64,000 bases of DNA from Flavobacteriaceae bacterium YJPT1-3 (GTDB taxonomy: Bacteria; Bacteroidota; Bacteroidia; Flavobacteriales; Flavobacteriaceae). The notes under the pieces were generated by a model. The model saw only the letters and a program-made list of their open reading frames with translations. It had not been told where the DNA came from and did no database searches. The position numbers and the translations under genes were made by a program. Positions 7,573 through 15,512 of this stretch are shown piece after piece; the first letter of the stretch is position 1, and each line of letters opens with the position of its first letter. The DNA lies in the NCBI GenBank assembly GCA_029866965.1, contig CP123444.1, forward strand, positions 1,157,501-1,221,500, read 5' to 3'.

Positions 7573-8160
7573 CTAACGGTAAAAATTCATCTCATCCAAA
7601 TAGGTATAGACCTCTTCAGGGAGCAATGGTCGTATGTTTCTTCCGGCTCCAATAGCCTTGCGAATAGCCGTACTCGAAATTTCAATGATCGGCGCGTTTA
7701 CTCTGTGAATCTTGGGATGATCTAAAAATTCATCACGCACGGTATTGGGTCCCATTCTGGGATAAACGTATAATTCATGATGGGAGAGAATGGCTCCATA
7801 ATTCTTCCATTTATGAAAGCTTTTTAGATTGTCTTCGCCCATGATCAAACTAAAATGATGCTGTGGGTATCTTTCTTCCAAATGAGCCAGGGTATTTACC
7901 GTATAGTTGGGTTGAGGAAGATCAAATTCGACAGTACTGGCCTCAATTTTTGGGTAATGCTCGACAGCACGTTGCACCAATTGATAGCGATGATGATTGT
8001 CGAGTAAGGTTTGCTTCTTTTTGTGGGGATTGTGCGGGGTGATGACCATCCAGACCTGATCGAGGTCACTGTACTCAGCAAAATGATTGGCCAGAATCAG
8101 GTGGCCGATATGTACCGGATTAAAGGAGCCGAAGAAAAGACCGATCTTATGAGCGCTCAT
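7573..8160 (-). CDS. nadD: Nicotinate-nucleotide adenylyltransferase
   Basis: Transfers AMP from ATP to nicotinate mononucleotide in NAD synthesis. The nucleotidyltransferase fold shows GSFNPVHIGH (residues 11-20, containing the HxGH ATP site) and the second signature ISSTAIR (residues 161-167). The 195-residue length is typical. It overlaps the 3' end of gmk by 14 bp and is the last gene of the yicC-gmk-nadD operon, a common gene order in Flavobacteriaceae. Confidence 0.96.
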   Translation of the reverse strand: MSAHKIGLFFGSFNPVHIGHLILANHFAEYSDLDQVWMVITPHNPHKKKQTLLDNHHRYQLVQRAVEHYPKIEASTVEFDLPQPNYTVNTLAHLEERYPQHHFSLIMGEDNLKSFHKWKNYGAILSHHELYVYPRMGPNTVRDEFLDHPKIHRVNAPIIEISSTAIRKAIGAGRNIRPLLPEEVYTYLDEMNFYR

Positions 8161-8764
8161 GGCTATTTTCTGTACTTTGAGAGGGTTGCAGCGGTCGATC
8201 TACATATTCTTTGACCAGGGTATAGGCTTCGTTAAGGGCCGTAGGTAGGTCTTCATTCACGATAATATGATCAAATTGAGGAGCAGTAGCCAACTCTATC
8301 GAGGCTTTAGCTACACGCATATTGATCTTGTCTTCCGATTCTGTCTTCCGCTTCTTCAGACGAATCTTCAATTCTTCTATACTGGGGGGTTTAACAAAAA
8401 CAGCTAGCGTCCGCTCAGGATAGATCTGTTTGATATCTAGGCCGCCAACGACATCTATATCAAAAATAACATTTTTACCCTCAGCCCATATGCGTTCCAC
8501 CTCACTTTTAAGGGTTCCGTAGAAATTATCTCGATATACTTCTTCCCATTCTAGGAAGGAATCGCTTTTAATTCGCGACTTGAACTCCTCCAGGGAGAGA
8601 AAATAATAGTCTACTCCATCCTTTTCGGTGCCACGTGGAGCTCTTGAGGTAGCCGATATGCTAAAGGCTAGATTGAGTTCCTCTTTACTTAATAAATGCC
8701 GAACAATAGTTGTCTTACCACTACCGGAGGGCGCTGAAAATACAATGAGCTTACCGCCTTTCAT
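8147..8764 (-). CDS. gmk: Guanylate kinase
   Basis: Phosphorylates GMP (and dGMP) to GDP with ATP. The P-loop SAPSGSGKTT is at residues 10-19, followed by the GMP-binding TSRAPRGTEKDGVDYYF segment and the lid region. The 205-residue length is normal. Its ATG overlaps the stop of the yicC-family gene by one base, and its 3' end overlaps nadD, so all three are translated from one message. Confidence 0.97.
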   Translation of the reverse strand: MKGGKLIVFSAPSGSGKTTIVRHLLSKEELNLAFSISATSRAPRGTEKDGVDYYFLSLEEFKSRIKSDSFLEWEEVYRDNFYGTLKSEVERIWAEGKNVIFDIDVVGGLDIKQIYPERTLAVFVKPPSIEELKIRLKKRKTESEDKINMRVAKASIELATAPQFDHIIVNEDLPTALNEAYTLVKEYVDRPLQPSQSTENSHERS

Positions 8765-9621
8765 TACAATACGTTAAGCATTTGTTCCTTGATTTTCTCT
8801 AATTCGTCCTTCATGCGTACCACAATTTTCTGCATAGGGGCGTAATTGGACTTAGATCCAATGGTATTAATTTCCCGTCCAATTTCCTGAGCGATAAATC
8901 CTAATTTTTTTCCATTGGAGTCCGCAGAATTCAGCGCCTGTAAAAAGTAATCCAGGTGGTTCTGCAGCCGCACTTTCTCTTCGGTGATGTCGTATTTTTC
9001 TAGGTAGTAGGTCAGTTCTTGTTCAAAGCGATTCTCGTCCACTTTCTCCTTGAGTTCGCTGACCGCTTTTTCCAAACGGTCTTTTACGCCTTCCATTCGC
9101 TCCGGATCCAGGGTTCGAACTTCCTCTAGTAGCGCACTGATGTTTTTGATGCGCTTTTCAAAATCGACCTTAAGTGCTTGTCCCTCGTCAGACCGGTATG
9201 TATTGATAGCCTCTAAAGCTCGATCCAGGCCGGAAAGGATCGTTTGGTATTCTTCCGAATCGATCTCGTCGCGCTCCGTTTTAAGAGCATCCGGAAGACG
9301 GATGGCCATTTTCAAATGATCAATCTCGTCCCCATCTGCAATTTGCTTTAGTTGGGCGATGTATTGTTTGACGACCCCTTCGTTGATGGCGGTATTCGTT
9401 TCCTCCCCATTCAGCTCTACATAGAGGCTAAGGTCTATTTTTCCACGCTGTAGTGCTTTCGCCGTTAAATTGCGAAGCTCCAGCTCTTTTTCACGGTAAA
9501 AGGAGGGAATGCGCGCATTCAAATCCAGGTTCTTGCTATTGAGCGATTTGACCTCGATCGTAATTTTCTTTCCGGGAAGTTGAATGACCTCTTTCCCGAA
9601 ACCCGTCATACTTTGTATCAT
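8764..9621 (-). CDS. YicC/YloC family endoribonuclease
   Basis: A 285-residue protein with the family opening MIQSMTGFGKE, a helical middle and the C-terminal DUF1732 signature GREINTIGSKSN followed by a long charged helix. YicC proteins are reported as endoribonucleases acting on RNA in E. coli and B. subtilis. It heads the operon with gmk and nadD. A perfect -7 element (TATCTTTG, 9634-9627) lies 5 nt upstream of the ATG on the minus strand, which implies a leaderless or almost leaderless mRNA. Confidence 0.93.
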   Translation of the reverse strand: MIQSMTGFGKEVIQLPGKKITIEVKSLNSKNLDLNARIPSFYREKELELRNLTAKALQRGKIDLSLYVELNGEETNTAINEGVVKQYIAQLKQIADGDEIDHLKMAIRLPDALKTERDEIDSEEYQTILSGLDRALEAINTYRSDEGQALKVDFEKRIKNISALLEEVRTLDPERMEGVKDRLEKAVSELKEKVDENRFEQELTYYLEKYDITEEKVRLQNHLDYFLQALNSADSNGKKLGFIAQEIGREINTIGSKSNYAPMQKIVVRMKDELEKIKEQMLNVL

Positions 9622-9626
9622 GGGTG

Positions 9627-9634
9627 CAAAGATA
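9627..9634 (-). promoter_or_regulatory. -7 promoter element for yicC-gmk-nadD
   Basis: On the minus strand TATCTTTG matches TAnnTTTG exactly and ends 5 nt before the ATG at 9621. No TTG is visible at the -33 position. Transcription would begin at or next to the start codon. Confidence 0.5.
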
Positions 9635-9747
9635 GGGAAAAAGCCATGCTTCTAATTAGTTTTCGAGAGCAAGCCTATGTACTGTTGTTTGTTTCAGGAT
9701 GCCCCGTAAACAATTGGAAATTTTAGATTGCACCAATTTAACAGGGA

Positions 9748-10098
9748 TCAAAATTTGCGGTTGCCGCTTGAGTCAAAATGATTTTTTAAAAATAGTTCCA
9801 TCTTGAAAATCATCCAGCCTAAGCCTGCCAGGAGCAGTCCGACAGTCCATAACCCGCGGTAAGGCACCTTCAGAACCATCAGTAAAAGCCCAATGGCCAA
9901 TAAAAACAAAGTGAAACGAAAAAGTATTTGAGCTGCTTTCTTATTGGCTACTTCCCAGACTTCAGGTCCAGCCATGGATCGCGGTGTTCGATAGCCGTAA
10001 ATATAATTGATCGACTTGGGAGGATATCTCCAATAAATCCAGGCAATGATCACCAAAGGCACTGTTGTAATCAGTATGGAAATATCTTCTGTGTGCAT
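9748..10098 (-). CDS. SdpI family membrane protein
   Basis: A 116-residue protein with three hydrophobic segments and the SdpI/YhfL signature INYIYGYRTPRSM (about residues 30-42) followed by a WEVANK-type motif. SdpI proteins give immunity to the SDP toxin in B. subtilis, but most family members have no known role and lie apart from any toxin. No toxin gene is seen nearby. Confidence 0.8.
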   Translation of the reverse strand: MHTEDISILITTVPLVIIAWIYWRYPPKSINYIYGYRTPRSMAGPEVWEVANKKAAQILFRFTLFLLAIGLLLMVLKVPYRGLWTVGLLLAGLGWMIFKMELFLKNHFDSSGNRKF

Positions 10099-10145
10099 CT
10101 ATGCTGCTGAAATTCCACTAAAAATCTGCATGACTTCCGGGCGAT

Positions 10146-10886
10146 TTATAATTCCCGTATGGTAATGTTGCGATACCAGACTTTATCATCGTGGTCTTGC
10201 AAGGCAATATGTCCTGATCTGTATTTTCCAAAGTCTTTCCAGTCGGCAAACTTAGAATCAGCCACCATGGCTTCCCATTCGGGTCCGTGTACCGGGAATT
10301 CTACAATTTGAGTACCGTTGAGCTCCACGACACCTTTATTGGCCTCATGATCGATCCGGATCATTACTTTATTCCATTCACCGGCCGGCTTGGCCACATC
10401 TTGAGCGGGTTCGATCATGTCGTAGAGGGCACCAGCTTGATGGGTCTTACCGCCTACATTGGCATCCGGATGTCGCTCGTTATCGAGTACCTGAATTTCC
10501 GGTCCGGTCAGGTAGGGTTCGCGAAGATCATCGCGTTCCTGTACCCCCCACATGATTCCACTATTTCCTCCTTCTGAAATTTTCCATTCCAGATTAAGTT
10601 CGAAATTGGTAAACCGATCTTTAGTGATCAGATTTTCTTTGCGCCCTTGCTGAGGCGTAAACACCAGATTGCCTTCTTCTACACTCCACAACTGAATGCT
10701 ATCCAGGTTGTAGGCTTTCCAATGTTCCAGATTTTCGCCATCAAAAAGGACTTTGACCTCTTGAGGTTCAGGCATGGTAGCTACGGTATCCATGCTCGTT
10801 TCTTCCGTGGCTTCATTGTTAGCTTGTTCTTTACAGCTAGTTGCAATAACTAAGGTGATTACGCTGAATAGGGATAATAGTCTCAT
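10146..10886 (-). CDS. DUF1080 (3-keto-disaccharide hydrolase) family lipoprotein
   Basis: A 246-residue protein with a lipoprotein signal (lipobox IATSC) and a DUF1080 / 3-keto-disaccharide hydrolase domain, a concanavalin-like jelly-roll fold (PF06439), recognised from VLFDGENLEHWKAYN, NFELNLEWKISEGGNSGIMWGV region motifs and the closing YRNITIREL. Characterised members cleave the glycosidic bond of sugars oxidised at C3. It is the last gene of a minus-strand operon with isomerases, a Gfo/Idh/MocA oxidoreductase and a permease, which fits that role. The lipid anchor suggests action in the periplasm. Confidence 0.9.
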   Translation of the reverse strand: MRLLSLFSVITLVIATSCKEQANNEATEETSMDTVATMPEPQEVKVLFDGENLEHWKAYNLDSIQLWSVEEGNLVFTPQQGRKENLITKDRFTNFELNLEWKISEGGNSGIMWGVQERDDLREPYLTGPEIQVLDNERHPDANVGGKTHQAGALYDMIEPAQDVAKPAGEWNKVMIRIDHEANKGVVELNGTQIVEFPVHGPEWEAMVADSKFADWKDFGKYRSGHIALQDHDDKVWYRNITIREL

Positions 10887-10895
10887 GGTTTTGGT

Positions 10896-11951
10896 TTATT
10901 TAAGTCCTAGAATAGCTTTAAGGTTTTCTTTGTCAATTTCAGCCCCTGCAAAATCATCGAAAGCCTTTTGTGTGGCTTCAATAATATGGCTTTGAATAAA
11001 GGGAGCTCCTTCTCGAGCGCCCTGTTCTGGTGATTTGATACAACATTCCCATTCCATTACCGCCCAGACATCGCAGCCGTACTGGGTGAGCTTGGAGAAA
11101 ATGGTCTTAAAATCAATTTGTCCGTCGCCCGGAGAACGGTACCGTCCCGCGCGATCGATCCAATCTCCATAACCGCCAAAGGCGCCTTTCTTCCCGGTAG
11201 GATTGAATTCGGAATCTTTGACATGGAAACACTTGATGAACTCGTGATAATGATCAATGTATTCGATATAATCCAATTGTTGCAGAACAAAATGGCTAGG
11301 ATCGTAAAGAATATTCACCCGTTTATGATTTCCGGTAGCTTCCAGAAAACGTTCAAAGGTCACGCCATCGTGTAAATCTTCGCCGGGATGAATTTCATAA
11401 CATACGTCTACCCCCTGTTCCTCAAATTCATTGAGCAATGGCATCCAGCGCTTGGCCAACTCTTCAAAGCCCATCTCTACCAATCCGGCAGGACGTTGAG
11501 GCCAGGGATGGAAAGTATGCCACAGCAAAGCGCCACTAAACGTAGCGTGTACATCGATACCCAGATGCCGACTTGCACGTGCGGCACTGATCAATTGATT
11601 ACGCGCCCATTCGGTACGTTTTTTCGGATTGTTTTGACAGTCTTCCGGCGCGAAATTATCGAACATTAAATCATAGGCCGGATGAACGGCAATCAATTGT
11701 CCTTGTAAGTGGGTGGACAGTTCCGTGACTTCCAAACCGTAATCGTTGATCTGACCTTTCCATTCATCACAATAGATTTTACTTTTGCCAGCCAGTTCCA
11801 GATCGATCAATCGCTTTTCCCAGGTAGGGATTTGAATGCCTTTATAACCCAGATCGGCAGCCCATTTGCACAGGCCATCCAAAGAGTTGAACGGAGCTTC
11901 ATCGTCCATAAACTGGGCGAGAAAAACAGCGGGTCCTTTAATCGTTTTCAT
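10896..11951 (-). CDS. Sugar phosphate isomerase/epimerase family TIM barrel
   Basis: A 351-residue xylose-isomerase-like TIM-barrel protein without signal peptide. Metal-binding features of the family are visible: CYEIHPGEDLHDG, NILYDPSHFVLQQ, CFHVKDSEF and the late AVMEWEC strand. Such enzymes isomerise, epimerise or cleave sugars and inositols with a divalent metal. It lies between a Gfo/Idh/MocA dehydrogenase and the DUF1080 hydrolase in the same operon, so a keto-sugar substrate is likely. The exact reaction cannot be read from the sequence. Confidence 0.9.
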   Translation of the reverse strand: MKTIKGPAVFLAQFMDDEAPFNSLDGLCKWAADLGYKGIQIPTWEKRLIDLELAGKSKIYCDEWKGQINDYGLEVTELSTHLQGQLIAVHPAYDLMFDNFAPEDCQNNPKKRTEWARNQLISAARASRHLGIDVHATFSGALLWHTFHPWPQRPAGLVEMGFEELAKRWMPLLNEFEEQGVDVCYEIHPGEDLHDGVTFERFLEATGNHKRVNILYDPSHFVLQQLDYIEYIDHYHEFIKCFHVKDSEFNPTGKKGAFGGYGDWIDRAGRYRSPGDGQIDFKTIFSKLTQYGCDVWAVMEWECCIKSPEQGAREGAPFIQSHIIEATQKAFDDFAGAEIDKENLKAILGLK

Positions 11952-11968
11952 GCGCTAAATTGCTTTAT

Positions 11969-13120
11969 TTATTCGTTTAGGGTTACCCAAGCTGCATTAT
12001 CGTCACTACTCGCAACTGCAGCGTAGATGAACTGCATCCCACGCAGGCCATCGGCCACCGTAGGAAAGTCGGGGTTTTCACTGGGTCGTTCTCCTTCATT
12101 GATTGCGTTTAATTCCTGAGCAAAACTGCGATAGATCGTGGCGAAGCCCTCCAAGTAGCCTTCCGGATGTCCGGCGGGAACACGTACGTATTCGTTTACA
12201 CTTTCGTAAACACCGTTACCCCCCGGCGTATAAACTTGCTTGGGCTGATCGAGCCAGCGTACAATCAGTTCATTGGGATTTTCTTGTCTCCATTCGGCAC
12301 TGCCTTTGGTGCCGTAGATGCGAACCGCTAAGTTGTTTTCTTCTCCGGTTGCGATCTGCGAAAAAGTCATGGTTCCTTTGGCGCCGTTCTCGAAGCGCAG
12401 CAACACATTACCATCATCGTCTAAGGTTCTGCCGTCTCCAAACGCGGTCAGATCGGCTGAAATTTCACTAAGGGATAAACCGGTGATGTATTCCACCAAA
12501 TTTTCTGCGTGTGTTCCAATATCGCCCAAAGCCCCTCCTATGCCGGAGCGTTTAGGGTCAGTACGCCAGGCGGCTTGTTTTTGACCGCTTTTTTCTACTG
12601 CGGTCGCCAGCCACCCTTGAAGATACTGCACGTTGACTTTCCGAATCGTACCCAGATCGCCCTCGGCAATCATTTTTCGCGCTTGACGCACCATGGGATA
12701 GCCCGTATAATTGTGCGTAAGGGCAAACACCTTTCCGCTTTTGGCGACCACCTCTTGCAGCTCGTAGGCTTCGTCTAGAGTGAGGGTAACCGGCTTATCG
12801 CAAATCACATGAAAACCGTGCTCCAAAGCCATTTTAGCCGGAGGAAAATGCATAAAGTTGGGCGTTACGATAGAGACGAAGTCCATACGCTTTTCAACAG
12901 GAAGTTGCGCCTCCTTTTCGATCATTTCTTCAAAATTAGCGTAGGCCCTGCTTTCGTCTATGCCTAATGCTTTCGCGGAAGCGATACTTTTCTCTGCCGT
13001 AGAAGAGAAGGCACCGCATACCAGATCAATCATCCCGTCTATGCTGGAAGCTTTGCGATGAACATCACCGATAAAACTGCCGGCACCGCCGCCTACCATT
13101 CCCATTTTTAATCGCGCCAT
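11969..13120 (-). CDS. Gfo/Idh/MocA family oxidoreductase
   Basis: A 383-residue NAD(P)-dependent dehydrogenase. The Rossmann fold starts MVGGGAGSFIG, the active-site motif HVICDKPVTLTLDEA contains the conserved CDKP lysine, and the C-terminal alpha/beta domain includes GDIGTHAENLVEY (catalytic Asp/His region). Family members oxidise sugars or inositols at a secondary hydroxyl. Its ATG is one base from the stop of the permease gene. In this operon it may oxidise C3 of a glycoside or reduce a 3-keto sugar after cleavage. A one-mismatch palindrome copy (12969-12982) lies near its 5' end. Confidence 0.93.
   Translation of the reverse strand: MARLKMGMVGGGAGSFIGDVHRKASSIDGMIDLVCGAFSSTAEKSIASAKALGIDESRAYANFEEMIEKEAQLPVEKRMDFVSIVTPNFMHFPPAKMALEHGFHVICDKPVTLTLDEAYELQEVVAKSGKVFALTHNYTGYPMVRQARKMIAEGDLGTIRKVNVQYLQGWLATAVEKSGQKQAAWRTDPKRSGIGGALGDIGTHAENLVEYITGLSLSEISADLTAFGDGRTLDDDGNVLLRFENGAKGTMTFSQIATGEENNLAVRIYGTKGSAEWRQENPNELIVRWLDQPKQVYTPGGNGVYESVNEYVRVPAGHPEGYLEGFATIYRSFAQELNAINEGERPSENPDFPTVADGLRGMQFIYAAVASSDDNAAWVTLNE
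12969..12982. repeat. GCTTTCGCGAAAGC palindrome, one-mismatch copy
   Basis: GCTTTCGCGGAAGC inside the Gfo/Idh/MocA gene; the same variant recurs at 43585. Confidence 0.6.
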
Positions 13121-13121
13121 A

Positions 13122-14354
13122 TTATAAATTTTTAGCTTCTACTTTTTCATTTTTAAAGAAGATAGCAAAGAATATCATAACGGCCACAGCAAAAATGACC
13201 GGGAAGGTCCAAATGCCATTCCAATTGTGCTCGCCTTCAGTGATCAAATTGTAATCCGTGACCTTACCGGCAATCATAAATCCGATCAGCATGCCCAAGC
13301 CGTAAGTCGCCAGCGTAATTAGTCCCTGCGCGGCACTTTTGAATTTGGGTCCTGCCTTGCTGTCAGTGTAGATCTGTCCGGACACAAAAAAGAAATCGTA
13401 ACAGATCCCGTGGAGCGCAATTCCAATAAGAAGCATAAAAGCTAATTCACCGGCATTGCCGTAGGCGAAAAGGAGGTAGCGTACCGCCCAGGCCGCCATA
13501 CCTATAATCAAAGTGATTTTGATCCCAAATCGTTTAAAAAACAAGGGCAGGAGAAGCATAAAGATTACTTCTGAAATCTGACCAATGGAGGCTTTGGCTG
13601 TGGAATTCTCCACCCCTAATTCGGTCAGAAACGGACTTAAATTTTGATAGTAAAAGGCCAAAGGGATACAGATCAGAATGGACGACAAAAAGAAGACTGC
13701 AAAATTGCGATCTTTGAGTAAGGAGAGCGCATCAAGTCCCAGTATTTCACGTATGCTTAATTTCTCCCCTTTATCTGCAGTAGGGGGTGTTTTAGGCAAA
13801 GTAAAGCTGAAAACTCCTAACACCGCCGATGCAATGGCGGTCATTAAAAAGGTGTTTTGCAACATCCCCTGAGCGATATTCTCAGCACTATCCCAACTAA
13901 AGGCCAGGCTGATCACGAATCCGGAAACAATCCAACCGATAGTACCAAACACCCGAATGTAGGAGAACTCTTTAGCCGGATCTTTAAGTTGCCGGAATGC
14001 AACCGAATTCACTAGTGCCAAGGTGGGCATATAGGCGATCATATACCCCAACACATAGGGATAAAACGCGGTAAAGTCGGTGGCATAAGCCATTTGATAC
14101 ATCAAAAAGGCGCCTATCAGGTGAAGTACGCCCAAAATGCGTTCGGCATTAAAATAGCGATCGGCAATCAAGCCAATGATAAAAGGCGCGATGATGGCCC
14201 CCCAGGATTGGGTGGAAAAGGCGGCGCCAATCTCTACGGCATTAGCGCTTAAATTTTCTCCCATAAAGGTGCCCAAGGTCACAAACCAGCCTCCCCAGAT
14301 AAAGAATTCCAGGAACATCATGATGGAAAGTTGAGCGCGAACGAATGATTTCAT
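13122..14354 (-). CDS. NupG-like MFS permease (nucleoside:H+ symporter family)
   Basis: A 410-residue inner-membrane protein with twelve hydrophobic segments and the family opening LSIMMFLEFFIWGGWFVTLG, typical of the nucleoside:proton symporter branch of the major facilitator superfamily. In Bacteroidota such permeases occur in carbohydrate loci and need not carry nucleosides. Its operon position between an isomerase and a dehydrogenase suggests import of a sugar or keto-sugar released in the periplasm. The substrate is inferred only from context. Confidence 0.9.
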   Translation of the reverse strand: MKSFVRAQLSIMMFLEFFIWGGWFVTLGTFMGENLSANAVEIGAAFSTQSWGAIIAPFIIGLIADRYFNAERILGVLHLIGAFLMYQMAYATDFTAFYPYVLGYMIAYMPTLALVNSVAFRQLKDPAKEFSYIRVFGTIGWIVSGFVISLAFSWDSAENIAQGMLQNTFLMTAIASAVLGVFSFTLPKTPPTADKGEKLSIREILGLDALSLLKDRNFAVFFLSSILICIPLAFYYQNLSPFLTELGVENSTAKASIGQISEVIFMLLLPLFFKRFGIKITLIIGMAAWAVRYLLFAYGNAGELAFMLLIGIALHGICYDFFFVSGQIYTDSKAGPKFKSAAQGLITLATYGLGMLIGFMIAGKVTDYNLITEGEHNWNGIWTFPVIFAVAVMIFFAIFFKNEKVEAKNL

Positions 14355-14375
14355 AGTGGTGTGGTTAGGATTTGG

Positions 14376-15344
14376 TTATTTCAATTTTTGAGCGGCAGTC
14401 AGCAGTAGATCCCGGGTGCGATTAATTCCTTCTATGGGATCGGCCAGGTCACCTTCATATTCAATTCCGATATAGCCGCGGTAGCCAGCCTCTTTGATGA
14501 TCTGGAGAATACGCTGATAGTCCAGTTTGGTCTCCTGCCCCTCTGTGTCAAAATTATAGGCTTTGGCGGAGACCGCTTTCGCGAAAGGCATCATTTCTTG
14601 AATACCCTGGTAGATAGGATATTCCTTGACGCAGGGAGTGCCCCAGCGCTCGCCGTCTTCCCGCTCTAAGCAAAAATTTCCAAAGTCCGGCAAGGTGCCG
14701 CAATTGTCCATATTTACGGCTTGAATGACTTCGACTACCAGGGCAGCATTGGAGGAGAGTTCGCCGTGGTTTTCCACCAGGACGTTGATATTTTTTGTTT
14801 TCGCGTAAGCAGACAATTTGGAGAGTCCGTCTACGGAAGCCTTTTTCCAGGCCTCCCGATCTTTTTCTCCAAACAGGTTGACCCGCACCGAATGGCATCC
14901 TAAAGCTTGAGCGGCATCTACCCATTTTTTGTGGAATTCTACGGCTTGATCGCGCCCTTCTTGAGTGCTTGCAGCCAGATCTCCTTCATGATCGATCATG
15001 ATCAGGACATTTTCAATGCCGTGTTTGTCACTTTCAGCCTTCAGCGAATCCACTACGGTTTGAAAGCCTAATTTTTCGATTTCATCCGTATAGAGTTGGG
15101 AGACGTATTCAATGCCCTTGAAGTTCAGGTCAGCAGCCTTTTTGGCAAAATGCATAGGGCTCAGAGCTCCTGATTGCATGGGGGCGTGTAACGACCACTG
15201 CGCCAGACTGATATCAAAAAAGGGCGCTGTCTGAGTACCGTTTTGGGGATCAAGATCAGCCTTGCTGTCGGTTTGTTCCATCTTGTCTTTACAGGCATTT
15301 AAACTGAAGGCAATGAGGACACTAAGTATAAAAATACGCTTCAT
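14376..15344 (-). CDS. TIM-barrel sugar isomerase, lipoprotein
   Basis: A 322-residue xylose-isomerase-like TIM barrel carrying a lipoprotein signal (lipobox SLNAC), hence probably anchored in the periplasm. Family motifs include NVLVENHGELSSN, TLPDFGNFCLE and the final GYIGIEYEGD. It is the first gene of the minus-strand operon, divergent from the GMC oxidoreductase operon. A near-perfect palindrome copy (14575-14588) encodes PFAKA. The substrate is unknown. Confidence 0.88.
   Translation of the reverse strand: MKRIFILSVLIAFSLNACKDKMEQTDSKADLDPQNGTQTAPFFDISLAQWSLHAPMQSGALSPMHFAKKAADLNFKGIEYVSQLYTDEIEKLGFQTVVDSLKAESDKHGIENVLIMIDHEGDLAASTQEGRDQAVEFHKKWVDAAQALGCHSVRVNLFGEKDREAWKKASVDGLSKLSAYAKTKNINVLVENHGELSSNAALVVEVIQAVNMDNCGTLPDFGNFCLEREDGERWGTPCVKEYPIYQGIQEMMPFAKAVSAKAYNFDTEGQETKLDYQRILQIIKEAGYRGYIGIEYEGDLADPIEGINRTRDLLLTAAQKLK
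14575..14588. repeat. GCTTTCGCGAAAGC palindrome, one-mismatch copy
   Basis: GCTTTCGCGAAAGG inside the lipoprotein TIM-barrel gene; only the last base differs. Confidence 0.6.
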
Positions 15345-15463
15345 TGGGAATATTCAACTAGAAAGGGCTTACTACAACGTTTTCGTCAGGAAAAGCCCAT
15401 GATTTCTACGATTTCACTAAAGTATGCTTTTTTTAAATTACTCAAAAAACTGTTTAAAATTTA

Positions 15464-15471
15464 TATATTTG
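15464..15471 (+). promoter_or_regulatory. -7 promoter element of the GMC oxidoreductase operon
   Basis: TATATTTG matches TAnnTTTG exactly and lies 41 nt before the GTG at 15513. Its position downstream of the ATG at 15399 argues that the longer reading is not the true start. No clear TTG at -33. Confidence 0.5.
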
Positions 15472-15512
15472 ATAAGCATGTGACTTCAAAATTTTCAAAA
15501 ACTCATTTTATT

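Noticed and set aside
9748-10098. SdpI family gene as part of a toxin-immunity system
   Set aside because: No toxin or maturation gene lies nearby, and most SdpI relatives are unlinked to toxins.
14797-14810. GTTTTCGCGTAAGC as another copy of the iterated palindrome
   Set aside because: Two mismatches break the symmetry, and the codons fit a conserved TIM-barrel segment, so it is probably coincidental.
15399-15512. Longer N-terminus for the GMC oxidoreductase from ATG 15399
   Set aside because: A perfect -7 element lies inside this stretch, its composition is A/T-rich, and the FAD-binding fold begins shortly after GTG 15513.
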